DNA of 64,000 nt from UBA1479 sp038109305 (GTDB lineage: Bacteria; Pseudomonadota; Alphaproteobacteria; Rhodospirillales; Casp-alpha2). The notes under the pieces were generated by a model that saw only the letters and a list, made by a program, of their open reading frames with translations, searched no databases and was not told the origin of the DNA. Shown here in pieces: positions 33,244 through 41,787 of this stretch. A program made the translations under genes and the position numbers. The number at the start of each line of letters is the position of its first letter. Positions within the stretch are counted from its first letter, which is position 1. The stretch spans positions 124,001 to 188,000 of the forward strand of contig JAYNIR010000003.1 in NCBI GenBank assembly GCA_038109305.1. The letters run 5' to 3'.

Positions 33244-35208
33244 CTAGCCCCCGGACCGCGTCAGCAGATACCACGTGACCAGGATCGCGACCCCGGTCAG
33301 CATGGCGAACGCGTAATGATAGAGATACCCGGTCTGCAGCACCGAGGCGCGGCGGGCGATATGCTTCACCGCCGCCGAAATGCCGTCGGGGCCGAGCCCG
33401 TCGATCAGCGTGCCGTCGCCGGTTTTCCAGAAATTGCGGCCCAGGTAAAACGCCGGGCGGACGAACAGCTTGTCGTACAGTTCGTCGAAGTACCACTTGT
33501 TCAAGAGGAACTGATAAACGCCCTGGAAGCGCGCCGCCAAAGCGCCCGGAATGTCCGGTTTGAACAAGTAAAGAATGTAGGCGAGGTTGATCCCCGAGAC
33601 GCCCATGACCAGCGGCAGAAGCTTCACCCAGGTCGGCGAATGGTGCGCGTGTTCAAGCGCCTTGTGGTGCTCCAGCACGACGATCGAGTCACCCCAGAAC
33701 TTGGCGACGCCGGAACCGACCATCAGATCGGCCGCCAAAACGCCGGCAAGGCAGGCGCCCGCCGCGAGGACAACCAGCGGCAGGACCATCACCATCGGGC
33801 TTTCATGGACGTGGGCCATGGTGGTTTCATCCGCCCGGGGCTTTCCGTGGAAGGTCATGATGATCAGTCGCCAGGAATAGAACGCGGTCAGGAACGCCGC
33901 CGTGATGCCCATCCAGAAGGCATATTGCCCGACGCCCGAATGCGCGCCGTATGCGGCCTCGAGCACGATGTCCTTGGAATAGAACCCGGCGAAGGGCGGA
34001 ATGCCCGCAAGCGCCAGCGATCCTATCCACATCAGGACGTAGGTGACCTTGATGTGCTTCCAAATGCCGCCCATCTTGCGCATGTCCTGTTCGTCCGACA
34101 TGGCGTGGATGACCGAACCGGCGCCCAGGAACAACAGCGCCTTGAAAAACCCGTGGGTCATCAGGTGGAAAATGCCCGCCGAATACGCCGAAACGCCGCA
34201 GGCGAAAAACATGTAGCCCAGCTGCGAACAGGTGGAATAGGCGATCACCCGTTTGATGTCGTTCTGCACGCAGCCGATTGTGGCGGCGAAGATCGCGGTC
34301 GATGCGCCGACGATGGTCACCACGTTCAGCGCGACTTCGGAATATTCGAACATGGGCGACAGCCGCGCCACCATGAACACGCCCGCGGTCACCATCGTCG
34401 CCGCGTGGATCAGGGCGGAAACCGGCGTCGGACCCTCCATGGCGTCCGGCAGCCAGGTGTGCAGGCCCAGCTGCGCCGACTTACCCATGGCGCCGACAAA
34501 CAGCAGCAGGCAGCAGACCGTCAGCGCGTGGTATTCGCCGCCGAAGACCTTCAACACCGCATCCGTCTTGCCGGGCACGGCCTTGAAAATGGTGTCCAGG
34601 TTGACAGTGTCGAACAGCACGAAGGTCGCGAAAATACCGAGCGCAAAGCCGAAGTCGCCGACCCGGTTGACGACGAACGCCTTGATCGCGGCGGCGTTGG
34701 CCGACGGCTTTTCGTACCAGAACCCGATCAGCAGATAGGACGCGAGGCCCACCCCTTCCCAGCCGAAGAACAGCTGCACCAGGTTGTCCGAGGTGATCAG
34801 CATCAGCATGAAGAAGGTGAACAGCGACAGGTAGCACATAAACCGGGGGATCGATTTGTCATGGTGCATATAGCCGCAGGAATAGATGTGCACCATGGCC
34901 GACACGCCGGTGACGACGATCATCATCACGGCGGTCAGTTGGTCGACGCGGAGCGCCCAAGACACTTCGAGCGCGCCGGAATCGATCCAGGTGAACAACT
35001 GCGTTGTCCGCGCGTTGCCGTGGAGCGCCACGTCGTTGAACAGGATGATGGCGCAGACCGCCGACAGTACGAGGCCGGCGCAGGTCGCCCATTGCGCCAG
35101 GGTGTCCATCTTGTGCTGCTTGTCGTGGTCTTTCTGCGGCAGGAACACGATAAGCCCGGCCAGCGCCGAGCCGATCAGGGGCAGGAAGACAGCGAGGATT
35201 TCGACCAT
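33244..35208 (-). CDS. nuoL: NADH-quinone oxidoreductase subunit L
   Basis: The distal antiporter-like subunit of complex I, with the long lateral helix at its C-terminus. The 654-residue protein carries GKSAQLGLHTWLPDAMEGPTPVSALIHAATMV, the proton-channel signature. The Glu in FFGWEGVGLASYLLIGFWY is also present. The last helices are followed by the lateral arm and a final membrane anchor (AILVTWYLL). It lies between nuoK and nuoM. Confidence 0.96.
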   Translation of the reverse strand: MVEILAVFLPLIGSALAGLIVFLPQKDHDKQHKMDTLAQWATCAGLVLSAVCAIILFNDVALHGNARTTQLFTWIDSGALEVSWALRVDQLTAVMMIVVTGVSAMVHIYSCGYMHHDKSIPRFMCYLSLFTFFMLMLITSDNLVQLFFGWEGVGLASYLLIGFWYEKPSANAAAIKAFVVNRVGDFGFALGIFATFVLFDTVNLDTIFKAVPGKTDAVLKVFGGEYHALTVCCLLLFVGAMGKSAQLGLHTWLPDAMEGPTPVSALIHAATMVTAGVFMVARLSPMFEYSEVALNVVTIVGASTAIFAATIGCVQNDIKRVIAYSTCSQLGYMFFACGVSAYSAGIFHLMTHGFFKALLFLGAGSVIHAMSDEQDMRKMGGIWKHIKVTYVLMWIGSLALAGIPPFAGFYSKDIVLEAAYGAHSGVGQYAFWMGITAAFLTAFYSWRLIIMTFHGKPRADETTMAHVHESPMVMVLPLVVLAAGACLAGVLAADLMVGSGVAKFWGDSIVVLEHHKALEHAHHSPTWVKLLPLVMGVSGINLAYILYLFKPDIPGALAARFQGVYQFLLNKWYFDELYDKLFVRPAFYLGRNFWKTGDGTLIDGLGPDGISAAVKHIARRASVLQTGYLYHYAFAMLTGVAILVTWYLLTRSGG

Positions 35209-35218
35209 GGCCTTCCCC

Positions 35219-35530
35219 CTACCCTTTCATCATGTTGACGTCTTCGACGTCGATGGAACCGCGGTTGCGGAAGAACACGACCAGAATGGCAAGGCCGATG
35301 GCGGCTTCGGCCGCCGCCACGGTCAGCACGAACAGCGCGAACAACTGGCCGACCAGATCGCCCAGCTGGGTCGAAAACGCGACAAGGTTGATGTTGACCG
35401 CAAGCAGCATCAATTCGACGGACATCAGAATGATGATCACGTTCTTGCGGTTCAGGAAAATGCCGAACACGCCCAGCGTGAACAGCATCGCCGCGACGGT
35501 CAGGTAATGGGAAAGGCCGATTTCCAACAT
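35219..35530 (-). CDS. nuoK: NADH-quinone oxidoreductase subunit K
   Basis: A small membrane subunit of the complex I proton path. The 103-residue protein has three hydrophobic helices. The two conserved acidic residues lie in MSVELMLLAVNIN (helix 2) and TVAAAEAAIGLAI (helix 3), and the family start MLEIGLSHYLTV is intact. It starts 3 bp after nuoJ. Confidence 0.96.
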   Translation of the reverse strand: MLEIGLSHYLTVAAMLFTLGVFGIFLNRKNVIIILMSVELMLLAVNINLVAFSTQLGDLVGQLFALFVLTVAAAEAAIGLAILVVFFRNRGSIDVEDVNMMKG

Positions 35531-35533
35531 CGA

Positions 35534-36145
35534 TCAGACCCCCTTGCCCACGTCGACTTTGACGATTTCGATGGTGTCCTGGGGCCGCCGCGCGTTCTGA
35601 TCGGCGATGCGCTGCTTGCGGACGCCGTCGCGCCGCCGGTGGGTCAGGACGATCGCGCCGATCATGGCGACCAGCAGGATCATCCCCGCCGCCTGGAACA
35701 GATAGACATGGTGGGTATAGATCAGTTCGCCCAACGCATGGGTGTTGGTAATCCCCTGTGGCGCAGCCGCCGCCTTGGCCGCCGCGGCCTTTTCCGGCGC
35801 CAGTTGCCAGCCGCCCAAGACGACGATCAGTTCGGCCAGCAGGATCAGGCCGATGGTGCCTCCCAAAGGCAGGTACTGCAGAAAGCCCGAGCGCAGTTCG
35901 GTGAAGTTGATGTCGAGCATCATGACCACGAACATGAACAACACCGCCACCGCGCCGACGTAGACGACGACCAAAATCATCGCCAGGAATTCCGCCCCCA
36001 TCAGGACAAACAGCCCGGCGGCATTGAAGAACGCCAAAATCAGGAACAGCACGGAATGCACCGGATTCTTGGAACTGATGACCAGAACCCCCGCCACCAC
36101 GGCGATGAGGGCGAACATGTAGAAGGCGAGCGCTTCGATGATCAT
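35534..36145 (-). CDS. nuoJ: NADH-quinone oxidoreductase subunit J
   Basis: Membrane subunit J, whose third helix undergoes a conformational change in the complex I cycle. The 203-residue protein has five helices and the conserved YVGAVAVLFMFVVMML stretch. An Ala-rich loop (AAAAKAAAA) lies between helices 3 and 4, and there is an unusual charged C-terminal tail. The ATG overlaps the stop of a 20-codon ORF by 4 bp, so initiation may be coupled to it. Confidence 0.95.
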   Translation of the reverse strand: MIIEALAFYMFALIAVVAGVLVISSKNPVHSVLFLILAFFNAAGLFVLMGAEFLAMILVVVYVGAVAVLFMFVVMMLDINFTELRSGFLQYLPLGGTIGLILLAELIVVLGGWQLAPEKAAAAKAAAAPQGITNTHALGELIYTHHVYLFQAAGMILLVAMIGAIVLTHRRRDGVRKQRIADQNARRPQDTIEIVKVDVGKGV

Positions 36146-36204
36146 CGCCGCCCCCCTTCGCGGGCCGCCTTGCCCGCCTGTCCGTTATCAATCCAACCCT
36201 TCAT
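36142..36204 (-). CDS. 20-codon small ORF between nuoI and nuoJ, coupled to nuoJ
   Basis: An ATG with a strong AGGAAGG box 3 bases upstream opens a 20-residue reading (MKGWIDNGQAGKAAREGGRR). Its TGA overlaps the nuoJ ATG as ATGA. The same frame is continuous with nuoI across the nuoI TGA stop, so it could also be an occasional readthrough extension. The peptide matches no family I know. It could be a translation leader that couples nuoJ to nuoI over the 113-bp gap, or chance. Confidence 0.35.
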   Translation of the reverse strand: MKGWIDNGQAGKAAREGGRR

Positions 36205-36258
36205 CAACCTTCCTCGTGTTCGTCGTCGTCTTCGTCGTCGTGTTCGTTCGCCCAGCGG

Positions 36259-36747
36259 TCACCGATAGGGCGCGTCGTCACGGAGCCGCTGGGAGATTTC
36301 GGTTTCCCAGCGGTCGCCGTTTTCCAAAAGCTTGGCCTTGTTGTAGAGAAGTTCCTCGCGGGTTTCCGTCGCGTATTCGAAGTTCGGGCCCTCGACGATG
36401 GCGTCGACCGGACACGCTTCCTCGCAATAGCCGCAGTAAATGCATTTCACCATGTCGATGTCGTAGCGCGTCGTGCGGCGCGATCCGTCGGCGCGGGGTT
36501 CGGCCTCAATGGTGATCGCCTGCGCCGGGCAGATCGCTTCGCACAACTTGCAGGCGATGCAGCGTTCTTCGCCGTTGGGATAACGGCGCAGCGCGTGTTC
36601 ACCCCGGAAGCGCGGGCTCAAGGGGCCTTTTTCGTAGGGGTAGTTAAGCGTCACCTTCGGCTTGGCGAAGTATTTCAGCGTCAGGCCCAGACCGGCGACC
36701 AGTTCCTTGAGGAACAGCGCCTTGGCCGACTGTGCGATCTTGCCCAT
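36259..36747 (-). CDS. nuoI: NADH-quinone oxidoreductase subunit I
   Basis: Ferredoxin-like subunit that carries clusters N6a and N6b in the peripheral arm of complex I. The 162-residue protein has two CxxCxxCxxxCP motifs: CIACKLCEAICP near residue 63 and CIYCGYCEEACP near residue 102. The N-terminal membrane-associating helix is present. It lies 18 bp after nuoH. The gap to nuoJ (113 bp) is much wider than elsewhere in the operon and contains a Asp/Glu-codon-like GAC/GAA simple repeat. Confidence 0.96.
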   Translation of the reverse strand: MGKIAQSAKALFLKELVAGLGLTLKYFAKPKVTLNYPYEKGPLSPRFRGEHALRRYPNGEERCIACKLCEAICPAQAITIEAEPRADGSRRTTRYDIDMVKCIYCGYCEEACPVDAIVEGPNFEYATETREELLYNKAKLLENGDRWETEISQRLRDDAPYR

Positions 36748-36765
36748 GAACGTTTCCTCCTAACC

Positions 36766-37797
36766 CTAACCCGCCAGGCCCGAAACCGGCGCCGGCACCC
36801 AGCCGAACGCCAGCAGCACGCCCGCGACGGCGGCAACGGCGAACAGCGAGATCGGCAGGAAGACCTTCCAGCCGAGGCGCATCAGTTGGTCGTAGCGGTA
36901 GCGCGGGAACGTCGCCCGCACCCAAATGAAGATGAACAGGCAGAAGGCGATCTTGGCGGCGAACCAGATCGGCCCGGGAATCCAATTCAGCGGTTCGATA
37001 TCGAACAACGGCAGCCACCCCCCCAGGAACAGGATGGTGGTCATGCCGCTCATCAAAATCATGTTGGCGTATTCGCCGAGGAAAAACAGCGCGAACGCCA
37101 TGCCCGAATATTCGACGTTGTAACCGGCGACCAGTTCGGCCTCGGCCTCCGGCAGGTCGAAAGGATGGCGGTTGGTTTCGGCCAGGGTCGAAATAAAGAA
37201 GATCACCGCCATCGGGAACAGCGGGATGACGAACCACATGCCCTTCTGCGCTTCGACGATGGCGCTGAGGTTCAGCGAGCCGACGCAGAGCAGCACGGTG
37301 ATGATGACGAAGCCCATGGAGACTTCGTAGGACACCATCTGGGCCGCACTCCGGAGCGCGCCCAGGAACGCATACCGCGAGTTGGACGCCCATCCCGCCA
37401 TCAGAATGCCATAGACGCCCAAGGACGAAATCGCGAACAGGTACAGGATGCCGACGTTGATGTCGGCCAGCACCATCCCCGGCCCGAACGGAATCACCGC
37501 CCAGGCGATCAAGGCGAGGGCAAACGTGACGCAGGGGGCGAGCAGGAACACGCCCGGGTTCGACCCGGACGGGATGATCATTTCCTTGAGGAACAGCTTG
37601 GCCCCGTCGGCAAGCGGCTGGAACAGACCGAAGGGACCCACCACGTTCGGCCCGCGGCGAAGCTGCATGGCGCCGATGACCTTGCGTTCGGCCAGCGTCA
37701 GGTACGCGACCGACAGCAAAATCGGCACGACAATGGCCAGGATCTTGATGACGATCCAGGCGGTCGGCCAAATCCAATTGTTCCAGGCTTCAACCAT
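36766..37797 (-). CDS. nuoH: NADH-quinone oxidoreductase subunit H
   Basis: Heel subunit that forms the quinone site with NuoB and NuoD. The 343-residue product from ATG 37797 starts MVEAWNNWIWPTAW, as in relatives. It contains the quinone-site loop GPNVVGPFGLFQPLADGAKL and the acidic residues in NRHPFDLPEAEAELVAGYNVEYSG. The start overlaps nuoG by 8 bp; the frame upstream to 37866 is inside nuoG and unrelated. Confidence 0.96.
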   Translation of the reverse strand: MVEAWNNWIWPTAWIVIKILAIVVPILLSVAYLTLAERKVIGAMQLRRGPNVVGPFGLFQPLADGAKLFLKEMIIPSGSNPGVFLLAPCVTFALALIAWAVIPFGPGMVLADINVGILYLFAISSLGVYGILMAGWASNSRYAFLGALRSAAQMVSYEVSMGFVIITVLLCVGSLNLSAIVEAQKGMWFVIPLFPMAVIFFISTLAETNRHPFDLPEAEAELVAGYNVEYSGMAFALFFLGEYANMILMSGMTTILFLGGWLPLFDIEPLNWIPGPIWFAAKIAFCLFIFIWVRATFPRYRYDQLMRLGWKVFLPISLFAVAAVAGVLLAFGWVPAPVSGLAG

Positions 37798-39850
37798 CGG
37801 TGCCGGTCGCCTCCGCATTCTTGCCGAGGAAAATGTCCGTGCATTCGGCCATGGTGGCGGAGGCACGGCTGATCGGATCGGTCATGTAGAAATTCCGGAT
37901 CGCGTAGTCGAAATCGCCGGAGGCCTGTCCGCCGTCGCCGAACGCCCCCCATTTCGCCGGCTTGATCCGGTCGATGGACTGGAACACGGCGTTGGCCTTG
38001 ACCAGCCCCTGGCGCACGTCGGCCAGTGTGTTGTAAGGCAGCCCCTTTCCGAGCGCGCCGGAGAGAGCCCGAACAATCTTCCAGTCTTCCCGCGCCTGGC
38101 CCGGCGGATAGACCGCCAGCTGGCCGTGCTGCACCCGGCCTTCGAGGTTCACATAGGTCGCGTTCTTTTCCGTATAGGCCGCGCCCGGCAGGATCACGTC
38201 GGCGGCGTGCGCGCCGGCGTCGCCGTGATGGCCCTGATAAATGACGAACGCATTTTTCAGTGGCGCCATGTCGACTTCATCCGCGCCCAACAGATAAACC
38301 ACTTTGATGCCGCCCGACTTGGCGCCGGCCAGAATGCCCGCCGTATCAAGGCCGCCGTCACCGGGCACGAAGCCGAGATCAAGCCCGCCGACGCGCGACG
38401 CCGCGCGCTGCAACACGTTAAAGCCGTTCCATCCGCCGGCGACCGCGCCGTAATTTTCGGCGATTTGCCGGGCCAGGCCCAGAACCGCCGCACCATCCGC
38501 CCGCGCCGTGGCACCGGGGCCGACGACGATCATCGGTTTCGCCGCATCTTTCAAAACCTGCGCAAACGGATGGCGGCCCGAGGCGATGTCGGCCAACAGC
38601 CCTGCGTCCGGCCCGAGCCAGTCGACCGGATAGGTCGAAGGCGTCTCCGGCCCCACGGCGGCAATCCGGAACTTGCCCTTTAAATGCCGCTTGCGGATGC
38701 GGGCGTTCAGCACCGGCGCTTCCCACCGGGGCTGCGCGCCGATCAGCAACAAAGCGTCCGCGTCTTCGATCCCGGCAATGGTGGAATTGAACAGATAGGA
38801 CGCACGCACCGAAGGGTCGACTTTCGACCCGTCCTGGCGGCAATCGATGTTGGCGGAGCCGAGGGACGCCATGAGTTCCTTTAACGCCAGCATGCTCTCG
38901 CAATCGGCAAGGTCGCCGGCAATGGCGGCGATCTGGTCGCCCTTCATGCCCTTGAGCGCCTTGGCGACGGCCTTGAACGCGTCTTCCCACGACGCCAGCT
39001 GCAACTTGCCCTTCACCCGCACAAAGGGCTGATCCAAGCGCTGACGTTTAAGCCCGTCGACCTGATAACGCGCCTTGTCGGAAATCCATTCTTCGTTCAC
39101 GTCTTCATTCAAACGCGGCAGCACGCGCATGACCTCGGGCCCGCGCGCGTCGACCCGGATGGCGCAACCCTGCGCGTCCGAAACGTCAATGCTTTCGGTC
39201 TTTTTCAGTTCCCACGGCCGGGCGGTAAAGGCATAGGGCTTGGCCGTCAGCGCGCCGACCGGGCACAGGTCGATGACATTGGCGGACAGTTCCGAGTCCA
39301 CGGCCTTGTCAAGATAGCTAACGATTTCCGCGTTTTCGCCGCGGCCGATCAGGCCCATATCGGTAACACCCGCGACCTCGGTCGAAAAGCGCACGCAGCG
39401 CGTGCAGTGGATGCACCGGGTCATGATCGTCTTGATCAACGGCCCCATGTATTTATCTTCGACGGCGCGTTTGTTTTCCATATACCGGCCGTGGTCCATG
39501 CCGTAGGCCATGGCCTGGTCCTGCAGGTCGCATTCCCCGCCCTGGTCGCAGATCGGGCAGTCGAGCGGATGATTGATCAAAAGGAATTCCATCACCCCCT
39601 GGCGCATCTTCTTGACCTCGGGCGTGTCGGTATAAACCACCATGCCGTCGCCGACCGGCATGGCGCAGGACGCCACCGGCTTGGGCGAGCGTTCCATCGC
39701 CACCAGACACATGCGGCAGTTGCCGGCGATCGACAGCCGGTCGTGATAGCAGAACCGGGGGATTTCCTTGCCGGCCTGCTCGCAGGCCTGCAGGACGGTC
39801 ATCCCCGCCTCTACTTCAAACTCTTCGCCGTCGATGGTGATTTTCGGCAT
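37790..39850 (-). CDS. nuoG: NADH-quinone oxidoreductase subunit G
   Basis: The largest iron-sulfur subunit, which hands electrons from NuoF through several clusters. The 686-residue product (ATG 39850, MPKITIDGEEFEVE) has an N-terminal 2Fe-2S ferredoxin domain (CYHDRLSIAGNCRMC). The His-Cys motif follows (HPLDCPICDQGGECDLQD), then HCTRCVRF for cluster N4/N5, and the degenerate molybdopterin-oxidoreductase-like region. A longer start at 39865 has no better box. Confidence 0.96.
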   Translation of the reverse strand: MPKITIDGEEFEVEAGMTVLQACEQAGKEIPRFCYHDRLSIAGNCRMCLVAMERSPKPVASCAMPVGDGMVVYTDTPEVKKMRQGVMEFLLINHPLDCPICDQGGECDLQDQAMAYGMDHGRYMENKRAVEDKYMGPLIKTIMTRCIHCTRCVRFSTEVAGVTDMGLIGRGENAEIVSYLDKAVDSELSANVIDLCPVGALTAKPYAFTARPWELKKTESIDVSDAQGCAIRVDARGPEVMRVLPRLNEDVNEEWISDKARYQVDGLKRQRLDQPFVRVKGKLQLASWEDAFKAVAKALKGMKGDQIAAIAGDLADCESMLALKELMASLGSANIDCRQDGSKVDPSVRASYLFNSTIAGIEDADALLLIGAQPRWEAPVLNARIRKRHLKGKFRIAAVGPETPSTYPVDWLGPDAGLLADIASGRHPFAQVLKDAAKPMIVVGPGATARADGAAVLGLARQIAENYGAVAGGWNGFNVLQRAASRVGGLDLGFVPGDGGLDTAGILAGAKSGGIKVVYLLGADEVDMAPLKNAFVIYQGHHGDAGAHAADVILPGAAYTEKNATYVNLEGRVQHGQLAVYPPGQAREDWKIVRALSGALGKGLPYNTLADVRQGLVKANAVFQSIDRIKPAKWGAFGDGGQASGDFDYAIRNFYMTDPISRASATMAECTDIFLGKNAEATGTDG

Positions 39851-39874
39851 TCGATTACGTCCCAAACATCCCTT

Positions 39875-41161
39875 TTATTCGGCCGCTTGCCGGTTGGCCT
39901 TGCGGTCGAGGATGCGTTTTTTCATGTCCGCTCGGAAGTGCCGGATCAGGCCCTGGATCGGCCACGCGGCGGCGTCGCCCAAGGCGCAGATGGTGTGGCC
40001 TTCAACCTGTTTGGTGACTTCCTCAAGCGTATCGATTTCCGACACGTCGGCGTCGCCGGTGACCATGCGCTGCATGACGCGCGCCATCCACCCGGTGCCT
40101 TCTCGGCACGGAGTGCACTGGCCGCAGCTTTCGTGTTTGTAAAACGCCGACAGGCGCGCAATCGCCTTGATGATGTCCGTCGACTTGTCCATCACCATGA
40201 CCGCGGCGGTGCCGAGGCCCGAGCGTTCCGCCCGCAGGCTGTCGAAATCCATCAGCACATGTTCGCAGATCGGTTTCGTCAGAACCGGCACAGAAGCGCC
40301 GCCCGGAATGACGGCCAGCAGATTATCCCACCCGCCCCGCACACCGCCCGCGTGCTTTTCGATCAGTTCCTTCAGCGGAATGCCCATGGCTTCTTCGACC
40401 GTGCAGGGCTGATTGACGTGGCCGGAGATGTTGAACAGCTTCGTGCCCGTATTGTTCTCTCGCCCGATACGGGCGAACCATTCCGCGCCCCGGCGCAAAA
40501 TCGTCGGCGCTACGGCGATGGATTCCACGTTGTTCACGGTCGTCGGGCAGCCCCAGACGCCGACGCCCGCCGGGAACGGCGGCTTCAACCGCGGCTGGCC
40601 CTTCTTGCCTTCGAGACTCTCGATCAGCGACGTTTCCTCGCCGCAGATGTAGGCGCCGGCGCCGGAGTGAACGTAGAAATCGAACTTCCAGCCGGATCCG
40701 CAGGCATTGTCACCGATCAGGCCCGCCTCATACGCCTCGTCGACGGCGCGCTGCAGGCAATTGATCTCGTGATGGAACTCGCCCCGCACATAACAATAAG
40801 CCGCGTGGGCACCCATGGCGAACGACGCGACCAACGCGCCTTCGATCAGCTTGTGCGGCTCTGACCGCATGATCTCCCGGTCTTTACACGTACCCGGTTC
40901 GCCCTCGTCCGCGTTGATCACAAGGTAATGCGGGCGGGCACCGATTTCCTGCGGCATGAACGACCATTTGACGCCGGTCGGGAAGCCAGCACCTCCGCGG
41001 CCGCGCAGCCCGGACGCCTTCATTTCATCGATGATGCCGTCACGGCCCTTTTCGATCAGCGCCTTAGTGTTGTCCCAGTCGCCGCGCGCTTGGGCGCCAC
41101 GCAGCCCGGCATCGCCGAAGCCGTAAATGTTGGTGAAGATGCGGTCGCGATCAGCAAGCAT
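39875..41161 (-). CDS. nuoF: NADH-quinone oxidoreductase subunit F (NADH-binding)
   Basis: The flavin-containing NADH-oxidising subunit. The 428-residue protein has the glycine-rich FMN/NADH loop LRGRGGAGFPTGVKW near residue 60. It also has the AYICGEETSLIESLEG segment and the N3 cluster motif ESCGQCTPCREG with its fourth Cys in TICALGDAAAW. The start ATG 41161 overlaps the nuoE stop by one base; the longer frame to 41239 lies within nuoE. Confidence 0.96.
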   Translation of the reverse strand: MLADRDRIFTNIYGFGDAGLRGAQARGDWDNTKALIEKGRDGIIDEMKASGLRGRGGAGFPTGVKWSFMPQEIGARPHYLVINADEGEPGTCKDREIMRSEPHKLIEGALVASFAMGAHAAYCYVRGEFHHEINCLQRAVDEAYEAGLIGDNACGSGWKFDFYVHSGAGAYICGEETSLIESLEGKKGQPRLKPPFPAGVGVWGCPTTVNNVESIAVAPTILRRGAEWFARIGRENNTGTKLFNISGHVNQPCTVEEAMGIPLKELIEKHAGGVRGGWDNLLAVIPGGASVPVLTKPICEHVLMDFDSLRAERSGLGTAAVMVMDKSTDIIKAIARLSAFYKHESCGQCTPCREGTGWMARVMQRMVTGDADVSEIDTLEEVTKQVEGHTICALGDAAAWPIQGLIRHFRADMKKRILDRKANRQAAE

Positions 41162-41787
41162 CAGTCGTCGCCTCCCGCTTTCGGCGCGCCGTCGGGATAA
41201 AACTCCGTCAGCGAGGTCAGCCCGCCCGCCGGCTCGCACGTATGCCGTCCGGACTGCGATCCGACCTTGGGTTTTTCGCCATTCTGCAGCGCGCGCAACA
41301 CAGCCTCGGCCGAGGCACTGTTCAAATCTTCGTAATAATCGTCACCGATCTGCATCATCGGCGCGTTGACGCAGGCGCCTAAGCATTCGACCTCAAGCAC
41401 CGTGAACTTGCCGTCTTCGGACGTCTGGCCGTTTGAACAGCCGGTCACCTTCTTGCAGGCTTCCATGATCTGGTCGGAGCCGCGCAGCCAGCACGGCAGG
41501 TTGGTGCAGACCTGCACGAAGTGTTCGCCCACCGGATGCAGGTTGTACATGGTGTAGAACGTCGCAACCTCGTAAACCCGGATCGACGCCATCCCGAGCG
41601 TGTCGGCGATGTATTCGATGGCGGCCTGGGGAATCCAGCCACCGTGTTGGCGCTGCGCCAGGTCGAGCAGCGGCATCACCGCCGACTGCTCACGGCCTTC
41701 CGGATACTTGGAAATGTGCCACTTGGCTTTTTCCAGGTAGTCGCCTTCGAAGGCGAAGCTCGATGGCTGATGATGATCGGCGGTCAT
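41161..41787 (-). CDS. nuoE: NADH-quinone oxidoreductase subunit E
   Basis: The 24-kDa 2Fe-2S (N1a) subunit next to NuoF. The 208-residue protein has the cluster cysteines in CTNLPCWLRG and CLGACVNAP. A C-terminal tail of about 35 residues follows after VLRALQNG and contains a single Cys and a Pro/Gly-rich end. ATG 41787 overlaps the nuoD stop by 4 bp, which decides against the longer frame to 41835. Confidence 0.95.
   Translation of the reverse strand: MTADHHQPSSFAFEGDYLEKAKWHISKYPEGREQSAVMPLLDLAQRQHGGWIPQAAIEYIADTLGMASIRVYEVATFYTMYNLHPVGEHFVQVCTNLPCWLRGSDQIMEACKKVTGCSNGQTSEDGKFTVLEVECLGACVNAPMMQIGDDYYEDLNSASAEAVLRALQNGEKPKVGSQSGRHTCEPAGGLTSLTEFYPDGAPKAGGDD

Noticed and set aside
33160..35238. 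Long plus-strand open frame (692 codons) over nuoL and nuoM
   Set aside because: It is rich in Arg, His, Gln and Asp, as expected from antisense of membrane-protein genes, and matches no family.
36595..37872. Plus-strand open frame (425 codons) over nuoI and nuoH
   Set aside because: Antisense shadow of complex I genes with His/Arg/Gln-rich composition.
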